From NCBI GenBank assembly GCA_963787485.1, contig CAWBDF010000007.1, positions 1,054,001 to 1,118,000 on the forward strand: DNA of 64,000 nucleotides. The letters are read 5' to 3'. The translations under genes and the position numbers were made by a program. The notes below the pieces were generated by a model. The model searched no databases. It was not told the DNA's origin and saw only the letters and a list, made by a program, of their open reading frames with translations. The stretch comes from Bog-473 sp963787485 (GTDB lineage: Bacteria > Actinomycetota > Acidimicrobiia > Acidimicrobiales > RAAP-2). Shown one piece after another: positions 1 through 9,353 of this stretch (positions are counted from its first letter, which is position 1; each line of letters starts with the position of its first letter).

Positions 1-2141
1 ACCCGCTGATTGACGGGCACGGCAGCTTCGGCGGGCGCGGCCCCGACGACGGGGCGGCGGCCATGCGCTACACCGAATGCCGGTTGGCGCCCCTGGCCCT
101 CGAGCTCATGGCCGACATCGACGAGGAGACCGTCGACATGGTGGCCAACTACGACGGCTCGACCGTCGAGCCCGTGGTCCTCCCGGGGCGCTTTCCCAAC
201 CTCCTGGTCAACGGGTCCCAGGGCATCGCCGTGGGCATGGCGACCAACGTGCCCCCGCACAACATGGGAGAGGTGATCGACGCCGCCATCCACGTTCTGC
301 ACCATCCTGACGCCACGCCCGACGACCTCATGGCCTTCGTGCGGGGGCCGGACTTCCCCACCGGCGCGCTCATCCTGGGCCGGCAGGGCATCCTCGACGC
401 CTACCGGACCGGACGGGGCTCCATCAAGATGCGGGCCGTCGCCGAGATCGAAGAGGGCCGCTCGGGCGACCGGATCGTGGTCACCGAGCTGCCGTACCAG
501 ACCTCGGTGGAGGTGATTGAGCAGAAGATCAGCGACCTGGTCAAGGCGGGCGAGCTCGACGGCATCAGCGGCGTCCTCAACGCCTCGGCCAACCAGGAGC
601 CGCGGCTGGTCATCGACCTCAAGCGCGATGCCAACGCCAACGTCGTGCTGAACAACCTGTTCAAGCAGACCCCGCTGCAGACCAGCTTCGGCGTCAACAT
701 GCTGGCGCTGGTCGACGGGGTGCCCCGGACGCTCAACCTGGCCCAGGCACTCTCGCACTACATCGACCACCAGGTCGAGGTCATCACCCGCCGCTCGCAG
801 TTCCGTCTGACCAAGGCGCGCAACCGGGCCCACATCGTCGAGGGGCTGCTGCGGGCCATCGACATGCTCGACGCCGTCATCGCCACCATCCGCGGGTCGG
901 CCGACCGGCCCGAGGCGCGCACCGCGCTGATGGCCGAGCCCTTCTCGTTCACCGAGGTGCAGGCCACGCACATCCTCGACATGACGCTGGGACGCCTGAC
1001 CCGTCTGGGACGCTCGGAGCTCGAAGCCGAGATGGTCCAGCTTCTGGCCACCATTGCCGAGCTCGAGGCCATCCTCTCCGACGACGCCACGTTGCGCGGG
1101 GTCATCGAGACCGAGATGACCGAGATCCGCGACACGCACAGCAACCCTCGGCGCAGTGTCATCACCCACGACCCGGGTGAGATGGGGGTGGAGGATCTCA
1201 TCCACGACGAGGAGATCGTCGTCACCATGACCCGGGCCGGGTACATCAAGTCGGTGGCGGCGGCGGCCTTCCGCACCCAGGCCCGGGGCGGCCGCGGCGT
1301 GCAGGGGGCCCGGCTGAAGGAAGAGGACCTGGTCAGCCAGGTGGTTCACGCTTCGGCGCACGCCTACCTTCTCTTGTTCTCCAACCGCGGCAAGGTCTAC
1401 CGGCTGCGTGGCCACGAGATCCCGATGAAGGACCGCACGGCGCGCGGGACGGCGGCGGTGAACCTGGTGCCGTTGGCCCCCAACGAATCGATCACGGCCA
1501 TCATCGCCACCCGCGAGTTCTCGCCCGACCAGTACCTGTTCTTCGCCACGGCCCAGGGCCAGGTCAAGAAGACGGCCCTGAGCGAGTACGACAAGTCCCG
1601 GCGCGAGGGCTTCATCGCCATCAACCTGCGCGATGGCGACGAGTTGGTCCGGGTGGTGACCACCTCCGGCGGGGACGACCTCTTGGAGGTGACGCGCCAG
1701 GGCATGACCATCCGGTTCGCCGAGGACGACGTGCGTCCGATGGGCCGCGACGCGGCGGGCGTGCGCGGGATCCGCCTGCGCCAGGGCGACGTGGTCGTCT
1801 CGTGCGACGTGGCCTCCGACGACACCGACATCCTCATTGTGACCGACGCCGGCTACGGCAAGCGGACGAAGCTCGAACGCTTCAACCGTCAAGCCCGCGG
1901 CGGCCAGGGCGTGCGGGGCATCCGGCTGACCACTGCCCGAGGAACGGTCGTCGCCGCGTTCATGATCGGGCTGGACGAGGAGATCCTGCTGGTCTCCTCA
2001 GGGGGCGTGGTCATCCGGACCCAGGCCCGTGAGATCGCCTCCCAGGGACGCGACGCCACCGGGGTCCGGGTGATGAACCTCGACGCCGGGCAGAGCGTGG
2101 CGGCGGTGGCTCGGGTGTCGGTGGACACCGAGGAGGGCTGA
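1..2141 (+). CDS. gyrA: DNA gyrase subunit A, 3' part (5' end outside window)
   Basis: This is the breakage-reunion subunit of DNA gyrase, which passes one duplex through another to introduce negative supercoils. The reading frame is already open at base 3, so the start lies upstream. The MRYTE motif at bases 63-77 carries the catalytic tyrosine (codon 69-71), so the quinolone-resistance region is mostly just off the left edge. The tower and coiled-coil regions follow, then the C-terminal beta-pinwheel, where a GyrA-box-like ARGGRGV and later ARGGQGV repeats are visible. The gene is intact to its TGA stop and converges on lepB. The assignment is secure. Confidence 0.97.
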   Translation, partial: PLIDGHGSFGGRGPDDGAAAMRYTECRLAPLALELMADIDEETVDMVANYDGSTVEPVVLPGRFPNLLVNGSQGIAVGMATNVPPHNMGEVIDAAIHVLHHPDATPDDLMAFVRGPDFPTGALILGRQGILDAYRTGRGSIKMRAVAEIEEGRSGDRIVVTELPYQTSVEVIEQKISDLVKAGELDGISGVLNASANQEPRLVIDLKRDANANVVLNNLFKQTPLQTSFGVNMLALVDGVPRTLNLAQALSHYIDHQVEVITRRSQFRLTKARNRAHIVEGLLRAIDMLDAVIATIRGSADRPEARTALMAEPFSFTEVQATHILDMTLGRLTRLGRSELEAEMVQLLATIAELEAILSDDATLRGVIETEMTEIRDTHSNPRRSVITHDPGEMGVEDLIHDEEIVVTMTRAGYIKSVAAAAFRTQARGGRGVQGARLKEEDLVSQVVHASAHAYLLLFSNRGKVYRLRGHEIPMKDRTARGTAAVNLVPLAPNESITAIIATREFSPDQYLFFATAQGQVKKTALSEYDKSRREGFIAINLRDGDELVRVVTTSGGDDLLEVTRQGMTIRFAEDDVRPMGRDAAGVRGIRLRQGDVVVSCDVASDDTDILIVTDAGYGKRTKLERFNRQARGGQGVRGIRLTTARGTVVAAFMIGLDEEILLVSSGGVVIRTQAREIASQGRDATGVRVMNLDAGQSVAAVARVSVDTEEG

Positions 2142-2152
2142 GCAGGCGCCGG

Positions 2153-2170
2153 GATCACAAGGGGGTGATC
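2153..2170. terminator. Small hairpin between convergent gyrA and lepB
   Basis: GATCAC and GTGATC form a perfect 6-bp stem around a 6-nt loop, between the two convergent stop codons. There is no U-tract, so a terminator role is inferred from position only. Confidence 0.35.
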
Positions 2171-2182
2171 AGAGGCGGGCGA

Positions 2183-2890
2183 TCAGAAGAACGTGAACGA
2201 AGTGATCGGCCAGACACGGACTTCGACCTTGCCCACGATGAGCGACTTCGCAATGGGGCCCCAGTAGCGGCTGTCGCAGGAGTCCCGGCGGTTGTCGCCC
2301 ATCACGAAGTAGTCGCCGGCCGGGACCCGGTATGGCTGCTCGAGGTTGGCGCCGTTCCCGGCCGGTCCGGGGAACGTCTGGCCCTGCTCGGAAGCGGGCA
2401 GCCAACTCTCGTCGAGGCGCTTCCCGTCGACGTAGACGTAGCCGCCCGAGACCGACATGACGTTGCCGGGCAACCCGATCACCCGCTTGACGAGATCGTT
2501 GACCTCGGGTCCGCCGCAGTTTTCGGCCGGTGGCCGCGAGAAGACCACGATGTCGCCGCGGTCCACTCCGTGGAGGTGGTAGCTCAGCTTGTTGACCAAG
2601 ATCCGGTCGCCGATCTTGAGCGTCGGCAACATGGAGCCCGATGGGATGTAGAAGGTCTGGACGACGAACGTGCGCAGCAGCACGGCCAACAGCACGGCAA
2701 TCACCGCGATGATGGCGCCCTCGAGGACCCAGTGGGAGGCCGAGTGGCCGCGGCCCGACGGTGCCTCGGGGGTCTCGACCCCACCGGTCCCGCCCGCGCT
2801 CGATCCTGTTGCACCGGACCCGACGGGGGCGTCGACGGCGAGCGCCTGGTCGTTCGCGTCTGGCGTCACCGGAGGCAGGCTAGACGCCAC
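2183..2890 (-). CDS. lepB: Signal peptidase I
   Basis: A membrane serine protease that cleaves signal peptides from exported proteins. The 235-residue product has a cytoplasmic Ser/Gly/Pro-rich N-terminus of about 50 residues and one membrane segment at about 57-73. The catalytic serine is S86 in PSGSM, and the general-base lysine is K135 in VKRVIGLPG. A GDNRRDSCDSR box near residue 200 completes the S26 family signature. The single N-terminal membrane span is typical of actinobacterial enzymes. It is convergent with gyrA. Confidence 0.95.
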   Translation of the reverse strand: MASSLPPVTPDANDQALAVDAPVGSGATGSSAGGTGGVETPEAPSGRGHSASHWVLEGAIIAVIAVLLAVLLRTFVVQTFYIPSGSMLPTLKIGDRILVNKLSYHLHGVDRGDIVVFSRPPAENCGGPEVNDLVKRVIGLPGNVMSVSGGYVYVDGKRLDESWLPASEQGQTFPGPAGNGANLEQPYRVPAGDYFVMGDNRRDSCDSRYWGPIAKSLIVGKVEVRVWPITSFTFF

Positions 2891-2933
2891 CGGCGCACCG
2901 CCGGTGTCGCTTCGCGACCGCCCCGCACGCCGA

Positions 2934-3494
2934 TCAGGCCGGGGTGTCGAGCGACGAGCCGTGGTGCCGGCTGCGTTCGGCGTACTGGCGGATCACGACT
3001 GCTCTGAGCTCCTGGAGGCGTGCCACGACCGCCCCCTGGCGTTCAGCCACCGCCGTGAGCTGTGTCTCGACCGCGAGGAGGGTGCGTGAGAGGGCGGCGG
3101 GAGAGGCGAGATCCGTGCGCGCCATGTCCCGGTGGGCCGTGACCAGGACGTCGGAGCGCGCCACCACCTGGGCGATGTCAGGGACACCGGCACCGGCGTC
3201 CTCGGGCTGCGCCAGCTCCCCGTGCGACCCTGACCCCGGAGGCGTGGTGAGGAGGCCCGAGAGATCGCTCACCAGGTCGTCGAGAACGTCCGATCCGACC
3301 TCACCGCTCACGACGGCCAGACAGCGGTGCAGGATGGCGATGTCGGCGGCCAGGATCTCGCGGGCATAGGCGAGCGCGGCCAGGGCCACCGCCAGGTCCT
3401 CCCTCCACTCCCGCACCGGGTGGGGAACACCGTGTCCGGGCGTGGAGCCTCCCAGGCCGGCTGAATCCTCGAGGACGCGGTCGATCGCCCCCAT
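2934..3494 (-). CDS. Hypothetical protein, helical
   Basis: No family is recognised. From the ATG at 3494 the product has 186 residues. It is Ala/Leu/Arg-rich and mostly helical, with heptad-like stretches (AVALAALAYAREILAADIAIL, then LLAVETQLTAVAERQ) that suggest coiled coil. There is no signal peptide or membrane span. The frame stays open upstream to 3695, but that extension is Arg/Pro-rich with no RBS and overlaps the dCTP deaminase upstream region, so the internal ATG is preferred. It lies 43 bp upstream of lepB on the same strand and may be co-transcribed with it. Confidence 0.55.
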   Translation of the reverse strand: MGAIDRVLEDSAGLGGSTPGHGVPHPVREWREDLAVALAALAYAREILAADIAILHRCLAVVSGEVGSDVLDDLVSDLSGLLTTPPGSGSHGELAQPEDAGAGVPDIAQVVARSDVLVTAHRDMARTDLASPAALSRTLLAVETQLTAVAERQGAVVARLQELRAVVIRQYAERSRHHGSSLDTPA

Positions 3495-3836
3495 GTCAAT
3501 GGGTGCGCCACCGTGGGCCAGGGCCCCAGCGCCCGCCGCCTCCGTCCCGTCCGTCCGGCTCGAAGCCACCGGCTGACTCCCCTCGTCCTCCGCCGAGGGC
3601 GGCGCGCGCCGAGCACCGCCCGGGTCCTCTCTAGCACGTGCCGGGCGGACGCCGACGGAGCCGCACTGGGGACGACCGCCCAACCCTGGCCACACGCCGG
3701 TGTCCGGCAGGTCATCCCCAGGTCGTCCACACCCTGTGCCCGACGCGTCCCGACGGTGGCTTCACTGGCGGCGTGCCACGTGCTTTGCTCTGTGCATGGC
3801 GGTGCCGCCCACACCACCCGTGCGCCGTCGGCGGAC

Positions 3837-4973
3837 GTGCTGAACCTGCACCAGAGCGCCGAAGGCGTGCTGCCGGGCCAGCTGCTCGAGCGCGCCATCC
3901 GGGCGGGTTACATCGACGCCGGGCGGTTCAACATCCCCGAGGCCAACGTGCAGCCGGCGAGCCTAGACCTCCGCCTGGGCGAGCGGGCCTTGCGCATCCG
4001 CTGCAGCTTCTTGCCCGGAGGGGACCCGGTCGAGCGCAAGCTGAAGGACTACGTCCTCGACGAGATCGACCTCCGCGGCGACGGGGCCATGATGGAGGCC
4101 CGGTGCCCGTACCTGATTGAGCTGAAGGAGCGGCTCGATCTCCCTGTCGGGTTGCGTGGCAAGGCCAACCCGAAGAGCTCGACCGGCCGGATCGACGTCT
4201 TCACCCGGGTCATCACCGATCACAGCGACCGTTTCGACGAGGTGGCGCCGGGCTATCAGGGCCCGCTCTACTTGGAGGTGGTCCCGCTGTCCTTTGCTGT
4301 CCGGGTCAAGGAGGACCTGACCTTGAACCAGCTCCGGCTCTCCATGGGCGAACCGAGGCTGAGCGACGACGAGGTGCGCCAGGCCCACCGCGAGTTCCCG
4401 ATTCTGTACCGAGGCGGTCAGCCGGTCCCGGTGGACGAGCTGGCCCTGTCGCAGGGGCTGTTCCTCGGGCTCGACCTGCGCGGCGACGTCCGTGGACAGG
4501 TGGGCCACAGCACGCGCGACAGCGCCCCGCTCCTCGACCTGACGGCCGGCGCCGAAGTGGATCCGGGACCCTTCTGGGACCCCGTCTTCCATGAAGAGGG
4601 TGACCGGCTTGTGCTCTCTCCGCGCCGGTTCTACTTGCTCATGTCCGACGAGGCGGTGAGCATTCCACCGTACCTGGCCGCCGAGATGACGGCCTACGAC
4701 CCGACCAGCGGTGAGTTGCGCTCTCACTACGCCGGGTTCTTCGACCCCGGGTTCGGGTTCGACCCGACCGGAGGCTTCCGGGGCTCGCGTGCCGCGCTCG
4801 AGGTGCGAGCCCACGACGTCCCGTTCATGGTCGAGAACGGCCAAGCCGTGTGCAAGTTGACCTTCGAACGCATGCTCGAAGAGCCGACCGCGTTGTACGG
4901 ATCGGGGATCGGCTCCTCCTACCAACAACAGGAGGAGACGTTGAGCCGTTACTTCCGGCGCGCCCCGCAGTAG
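3837..4973 (+). CDS. dcd: 2'-deoxycytidine 5'-triphosphate deaminase, double-length form
   Basis: Probably deaminates dCTP to dUTP for thymidylate supply. At about 378 residues it matches the long family in which two dUTPase-like folds are joined, rather than the usual enzyme of about 190 residues. QPASLDLRLG near the N-terminus and KANPKSSTGRIDVFTRVITD around residue 110-130 match the DCD active-site region. The GTG at 3837 begins the conserved part. An in-frame GTG at 3792 is possible, and the frame is open further back only through low-quality Arg/Pro-rich sequence. Family assignment is firm; the start is less certain. Confidence 0.85.
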   Translation: MLNLHQSAEGVLPGQLLERAIRAGYIDAGRFNIPEANVQPASLDLRLGERALRIRCSFLPGGDPVERKLKDYVLDEIDLRGDGAMMEARCPYLIELKERLDLPVGLRGKANPKSSTGRIDVFTRVITDHSDRFDEVAPGYQGPLYLEVVPLSFAVRVKEDLTLNQLRLSMGEPRLSDDEVRQAHREFPILYRGGQPVPVDELALSQGLFLGLDLRGDVRGQVGHSTRDSAPLLDLTAGAEVDPGPFWDPVFHEEGDRLVLSPRRFYLLMSDEAVSIPPYLAAEMTAYDPTSGELRSHYAGFFDPGFGFDPTGGFRGSRAALEVRAHDVPFMVENGQAVCKLTFERMLEEPTALYGSGIGSSYQQQEETLSRYFRRAPQ

Positions 4974-4992
4974 CGCGGCGCACGCCATTCGC

Positions 4993-5036
4993 ACAACGAC
5001 GACACAAACACACAACGACGACACAAACACACAACG
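4993..5036. repeat. 19-bp tandem repeat, 2.3 copies
   Basis: The unit acaacgacgacacaaacac occurs at 4993-5011 and 5012-5030, followed by a partial copy. It lies just after the dCTP deaminase stop. It is A/C-rich in a G/C-rich setting. The rest of the interval to 5272 holds no recognisable gene. Confidence 0.8.
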
Positions 5037-5272
5037 TGGCGTCGACGTGATTGATGCGCGCGCATGCGGGCAAGCCCGACTTTGCGACACCTGCGCGACG
5101 GTTCGCGTGAATTTGCCCGCCGATTTCGCGTCTGTGGTATCAACGCCGATCGCCGCGATATATGGTGACATGCGAGGGGGTTGCACACGCGATCGGTGAC
5201 GACGACGTCGTCTCCAGAGCCGCTCCCTCTCGCCTTGACGGATGAGTCGAGTGGAGGAGTAGAGGGGGCCCG

Positions 5273-6190
5273 ATGCCCGAGGGGGCAGGCGCTGAGGACG
5301 TCGCGTCGCTCGAAGAAGTATTCGCGTCCGGATCGTTCGGTCAGCGGACCCCGTCCGTCGCGGCTGCGTCCCTCCCGCTGTCCATCGCCCCCAAGGCGTC
5401 GCGGTATTTCGTGCACAGCCGACTGGTCGCTTCCATGGCCCTCGGCGCGGCCGGACTCTCGGTGGTGGCCGGCGTGCGGATCGGCTCCGCGCCGGCGGCG
5501 CGGCACCAGTCGGGCCCCGTGGCGTCAGCGCGGGCACCGTCAGGTGCCGGACCGCGTCCGTCGACGTCACCCGAGGGCTCCGTTGCCACGGCCGCGCCGC
5601 CGGTGCCGCCCGCGGCCGGGACGCAGCTCCTCGGAGCGTCGGTCGCCGCGGTCGTCACGACGCCAACCCCGGCGCTGGCGATCGTCAAGACCACGACCGG
5701 ATCGTCCCCGGGGGTGACGGCCACGGTGGTGGCCACGGTGACGGCGACCGCCCCGGTGACGGCGACCGCCCCGGTGACGGCAACCGCCCCGGTGACCGGC
5801 CCACCCGCCAAGCCGACCGGTACGAGCCCCACCACGACGACCACCCCGCCGTCCACGACCTCGACCACCGTCGCGGTGGCCGCAGGTTCGGGGAGTGCGT
5901 CGAAGGGGAGTGGGCAGAGCGGCTCGGCACAGAGCGGTTCGGGACAGAGCTCAGGTCAACAGGGCGTCACGCTCAGCGCCGGCGGCGGTGGGGACGGGAA
6001 TCATTGTGGGGACGGCCGAGGCGGCTCTGGCTACGGCGGGGATGACGGGGACGGCCGGGACGACGGTGGCTACGGCGGGGACGGCGATGGTGGGCGCAGC
6101 GGCCAAAGCGACTCGTCGGGACGCGGGTACGACGCGGGAAACGACAGTTCGACGAACCACGGGTCGGATCACGGGGGTGGCGGCTGGTAG
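5273..6190 (+). CDS. Low-complexity membrane-anchored or secreted protein
   Basis: No enzymatic domain is seen. The start follows a clear GGAGG-type RBS. Residues about 50-68 form one hydrophobic segment (LVASMALGAAGLSVVAGV) that could anchor the protein. After it come Ala/Pro/Thr-rich sequence with three VTATAP repeats, a Thr/Pro stretch, a Ser/Gly/Gln stretch, and a C-terminal tail of Gly/Asp/His repeats. This resembles cell-envelope or wall-spanning linker proteins. The biased composition argues for an extracytoplasmic structural role, but function is unknown. It converges on rnd. Confidence 0.6.
   Translation: MPEGAGAEDVASLEEVFASGSFGQRTPSVAAASLPLSIAPKASRYFVHSRLVASMALGAAGLSVVAGVRIGSAPAARHQSGPVASARAPSGAGPRPSTSPEGSVATAAPPVPPAAGTQLLGASVAAVVTTPTPALAIVKTTTGSSPGVTATVVATVTATAPVTATAPVTATAPVTGPPAKPTGTSPTTTTTPPSTTSTTVAVAAGSGSASKGSGQSGSAQSGSGQSSGQQGVTLSAGGGGDGNHCGDGRGGSGYGGDDGDGRDDGGYGGDGDGGRSGQSDSSGRGYDAGNDSSTNHGSDHGGGGW
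5738..5791 (+). repeat. 18-bp in-frame repeat, three copies
   Basis: GTGACGGCGACCGCCCCG occurs at 5738, 5756 and 5774 (the third copy with one change) and encodes VTATAP three times inside the low-complexity protein. Confidence 0.85.
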
Positions 6191-6214
6191 CAGCGTCCGC
6201 CACCTGACGCCGCT

Positions 6215-7390
6215 TCAGTCCCGGTGCGGCGCTCGCGCTTCGAGCAGGACGCGTCCACGGTGGTCGAGGGCCACGGCAACCTCGCCGCTCAGGAGGCGAC
6301 GCAGTGGATCGCCGACGATGGTGCGCCTCCAGCCGGTGTCCAGTCGGCTCGGCTGTCCGGACAACAACTGCGCGAGGTCAGCTCGTGTGGCGAGAAGGCC
6401 CTGATCGAAGTCGAGCTGGTCGGCCAGCTGGCGCACCACTCCCGAACACACGGAGACCGCCGCCGATGGCACGGCCACGTCGCGACCCTCGGCCGGCATG
6501 CGAATGGCGCCCGAGGGCAGGGACAGACCGCGGCCCACCGCCTCGAGGATCTCACCGGCTCGTCCCTGGGCCAGGTGGCGCCCGTCGACGCCACGGGTAC
6601 GGCGGAGCTCGTCGGCCGTGCGCGGTGGTCGCTGCGAAATGGCCAACAGGCCGAGGTCCGAGAGCACCGAACGACGGGGCCTGTTGGTCGCCGCGGCCGT
6701 GCGTTCCCGCCATGCCGCCACCTCTTGGGCCACGGCGCGGGCGCGGCTGGACATCCCCCTCACGTCGCCGAGCTTCCACCAGGCTTCCTCCGGGGCGCGC
6801 GCCGGGGTGCGGTCTCCGAGGACCTGGTCGCACTCGCTCAGGGCCCAGTCGAGGCGACCGAGTGCGCTGAGCCGGTCGCGTAACACGACGCGGAGCTCGA
6901 GCAAGTGCGCCACGTCGTTGACCGCGTAGGAGATCTGTCGCGTCGGAATCGGCCGCACCAGCCAGTCCGACAGTCGCTCCGCCTTGGGGAGCACAATGCC
7001 GAGAAGCTGGTCGACCAGGCGGGCCAGGGACGGCGTCGACATCCCGAGGAACCCGGACACGATCTGGGTGTCGAAGACCTGCGACGGAACCGATCCGCAG
7101 GCGGCCTGGAGGACGTCGAGATCCTGCGAGGCGGCGTGGGCCACCGCCACTCCAGGCCCATCGAACACACGGGCCAGCTGCGTGAGATCCACCGACAGGG
7201 GATCGACCAGGGCCACCTGGTCCGCCCAGGCGATCTGAATGAGCGCCAGGTCGGGCACATAGGTGCGCTCGGTGTGGAACTCGGTGTCGAAGGCGTATGC
7301 ATCCTGGGCACAGAGCTCGCCGACCAGCGCCTCGAGCGCAGCGGAGTCGTCCACCATGAGCGGCGCTGGCGTGACGGGTCGAGAGGTCAT
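6215..7390 (-). CDS. rnd: Ribonuclease D
   Basis: A 3'-5' exoribonuclease of the DEDD family that trims tRNA and other RNA 3' ends. The 391-residue product starts MTSRPV. Exo I is DTEF (D35, E37), Exo II is HAASQDLDVL, and Exo III is YAVNDVAHLLEL. An HRDC domain follows in the second half. The frame is open upstream to 7813, but that part overlaps the GGDEF gene on the other strand and carries no conserved sequence, so the ATG at 7390 is chosen. All catalytic acidic residues appear intact. Confidence 0.9.
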   Translation of the reverse strand: MTSRPVTPAPLMVDDSAALEALVGELCAQDAYAFDTEFHTERTYVPDLALIQIAWADQVALVDPLSVDLTQLARVFDGPGVAVAHAASQDLDVLQAACGSVPSQVFDTQIVSGFLGMSTPSLARLVDQLLGIVLPKAERLSDWLVRPIPTRQISYAVNDVAHLLELRVVLRDRLSALGRLDWALSECDQVLGDRTPARAPEEAWWKLGDVRGMSSRARAVAQEVAAWRERTAAATNRPRRSVLSDLGLLAISQRPPRTADELRRTRGVDGRHLAQGRAGEILEAVGRGLSLPSGAIRMPAEGRDVAVPSAAVSVCSGVVRQLADQLDFDQGLLATRADLAQLLSGQPSRLDTGWRRTIVGDPLRRLLSGEVAVALDHRGRVLLEARAPHRD

Positions 7391-7636
7391 GAGAGGCACG
7401 TGTGAGGCTAGCTGCCCGTCATCGTCGGCCCTGCGCCGGGCACTGTGAAGTTCCAGGTCACAGGCGTGCAAGGGTCCGCCATGGCCGGGGTGAGACGTGG
7501 GGCGTGTCGGTAGACTGGGCACCTTGACCGGCCCGGGCCGCAGCGTGGATGGTGGCGAGATGGATGAATTCCGACTCCGGTTCGGGCCCAGGTGATCCGA
7601 TAGGAGGGAGAAAGCCCGCAGTGGAGGGGAAAGATC

Positions 7637-8233
7637 GTGGCGAATGACGAGGTCGTCGGCGCGCCGGACGGCGGGTCGGCGAAGAGCGTCGAGTCCATGT
7701 TGGCCGAGATCAGTGGAGGCGTCCCTCCGGCCGGCCGAGGCGCGTCCGGCGGGACGTACGACCAGCTCTGGCAGCTTTCCATGGCTGATCCCCACACCGG
7801 CCTCGCTAACCAACTCCTATTGCAGGACCGGCTGACCCAGGCGCTCGTGCGGCGTCGCCGCCACGGCGGAGACGTCGTCGTGTGCCACATCGATCTGGAC
7901 AACCTGGGTGAGATCAGCGCCGACCTCGGGTACGCCACGGGGAATAGCGTGCTGTGCGAGACGGCACGCCGGTTGACCTCCGTGCTGCGCGCCGAGGACA
8001 GCATCGGTCGGGTGGGCGGGACAGAGTTGGTCGTCGTGGTCACGGTCACCGACGAGCAAGCGGTGGGGCCGCTCATGCGCCGGATCCAGTACACGCTGGA
8101 CGAGCCGGTCCAGGTCGCAGGAGACGACATCCGGCTGAGCACCTCGCTGGGGGTCGCAGTGGCCGAAGAGGGGGAGTCGGCCGAGGCGGTGCTCGGGCGC
8201 GCCGACCGTTCGACTCGCATCACACGGCGGTAG
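7637..8233 (+). CDS. Degenerate GGDEF-domain protein
   Basis: The GTG start follows a GGAGGGG RBS. The 198-residue product has a short disordered N-terminus, then a diguanylate-cyclase-like fold. DPHTGLANQLLLQDRL (about 51-66) and the IDLDNLGEISADLGYATGNS region are typical. The signature GGDEF is changed to GGTEL (127-131), which removes the catalytic Asp-Glu pair. It is therefore probably not an active cyclase and may bind c-di-GMP or act as a protein-interaction module. There is no sensor domain. It is divergent from rnd. Confidence 0.8.
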   Translation: MANDEVVGAPDGGSAKSVESMLAEISGGVPPAGRGASGGTYDQLWQLSMADPHTGLANQLLLQDRLTQALVRRRRHGGDVVVCHIDLDNLGEISADLGYATGNSVLCETARRLTSVLRAEDSIGRVGGTELVVVVTVTDEQAVGPLMRRIQYTLDEPVQVAGDDIRLSTSLGVAVAEEGESAEAVLGRADRSTRITRR

Positions 8234-8305
8234 TGAGGATCGGCCCTAGCCAAAACAGGAGGATCGGCCCTACTGCGTTTCGTCAATTCCGGCAAAATTC
8301 TCTGG

Positions 8306-8638
8306 ATGTCGATGTACAGCGAGCTCCTCGGGGGCGTGTGCGAGGAGGTGGAGCCCGTCCCGCTGCCCCCCTCGAAGGACGAGCTGGTGGTCATCCTCCT
8401 GCAGTGCCGTCGTCGCCTACATGACCATGACGACGGACACGCCATGGCCGAGGACCTGGCCCTCGAGCTCGACCACGACCGCATGCTCCTGCGCCTGTGC
8501 CGCGCACTCGGCATCGACAGCGATCCGGTGCGGTTCGCCAACCCGCGGGCTGAGCGCGAGCGCCTCGAGAGCTTGTTGCGAGTGGAGGGAATCGACTTCC
8601 GCACGCTCGACGACCACCGACGGGCCAAGGTGGCCTGA
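8306..8638 (+). CDS. Hypothetical protein, 110 residues
   Basis: No family is recognised. The small acidic helical protein has the stretch MAEDLALELDHDRMLLRLCRAL followed by an Arg/Glu-rich helix and FRTLDDHRRAK at its end. There is no signal peptide or membrane span. The RBS is weak, and a second in-frame ATG lies two codons later. Codon use matches its neighbours. It is convergent with the response regulator, 20 bp away. Confidence 0.6.
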   Translation: MSMYSELLGGVCEEVEPVPLPPSKDELVVILLQCRRRLHDHDDGHAMAEDLALELDHDRMLLRLCRALGIDSDPVRFANPRAERERLESLLRVEGIDFRTLDDHRRAKVA

Positions 8639-8658
8639 CCGGGTGCGCGGCGCCGGCG

Positions 8659-9315
8659 TCAGGGCTTGGGGTTGACGGACTTTCGCTCGGCCAGCACCGC
8701 GGCATAGACGGCGGCTTCGGTGCGCCGGCGCATGCCCAACTTCGAGAGCAGGCTCGACACGTAGTTCTTGACCGTGGCTTCGGCCAGGAACAGCTGTTCA
8801 GCGATCTGTCGGTTCGACTGCCCTTGGGCGATCAGCTCCAGGACCCGGCGTTCTTGGGGGGTCAGCACGGTCAGGCGGGACTCGGCCTCTTGGTCCTTGC
8901 GCAGGCGGTCGAACAGCTCCTGGGTCAGCACGGGGTCCAGGAGGGACATGCCCTGGCTGACCCTCCTGATATCGCCCAGCAGGTCGCCGCTGCCGATTTC
9001 TTTGAGCACGTAGCCCGAAGCGCCGGCCATGATGGACGAGAAGAGGGCGTCGTCGTCGGAGTACGACGTGAGCATGAGGCAGCGCACCCGGGGGTCGATG
9101 GACTGGACCTCCCGGCACACCTCGATCCCGTTGCCGTCGGGGAGCCGCACGTCGAGAATGGCGACGTCGGGCTCGAGGTCGCGGATCAGCTTCAGGCCCT
9201 CTTCGGCCGTCCCGGCTTCTCCGACCACGGACATGTCGTCCTCGGCCTCCAGCAGTGTCCGGAGACCCGTCCGCACCAGTTCGTGATCGTCGAGGACGAA
9301 CACCCGTATCGACAT
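8659..9315 (-). CDS. NarL/DevR-type response regulator
   Basis: A two-component transcription factor of 218 residues. The receiver domain (1-120) has the acidic pocket DD at 9-10, phospho-acceptor D55 in ILDVRLPDG, the LTSYSD switch region and the conserved lysine in YVLKE. A LuxR-type helix-turn-helix follows (LTPQERRVLELIAQGQSNRQ, about 150-210). The sequence resembles the DevR/DosR group. The longer upstream frame overlaps the kinase and is rejected. It is divergent from its likely partner kinase, with only 38 bp between the start codons. Confidence 0.9.
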   Translation of the reverse strand: MSIRVFVLDDHELVRTGLRTLLEAEDDMSVVGEAGTAEEGLKLIRDLEPDVAILDVRLPDGNGIEVCREVQSIDPRVRCLMLTSYSDDDALFSSIMAGASGYVLKEIGSGDLLGDIRRVSQGMSLLDPVLTQELFDRLRKDQEAESRLTVLTPQERRVLELIAQGQSNRQIAEQLFLAEATVKNYVSSLLSKLGMRRRTEAAVYAAVLAERKSVNPKP

Positions 9316-9353
9316 CCAACTGATTCTGCCATGGGCCTCTATCCTGGCGCGCC

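Noticed and set aside
2165..3007. 280-codon forward frame
   Set aside because: Antisense to lepB, which has full catalytic motifs.
3963..5570. 535-codon reverse-strand frame
   Set aside because: It lies antisense to the dCTP deaminase and the 19-bp tandem repeat, is Arg/Ala-biased and has no known motif; a shadow of GC-rich coding DNA.
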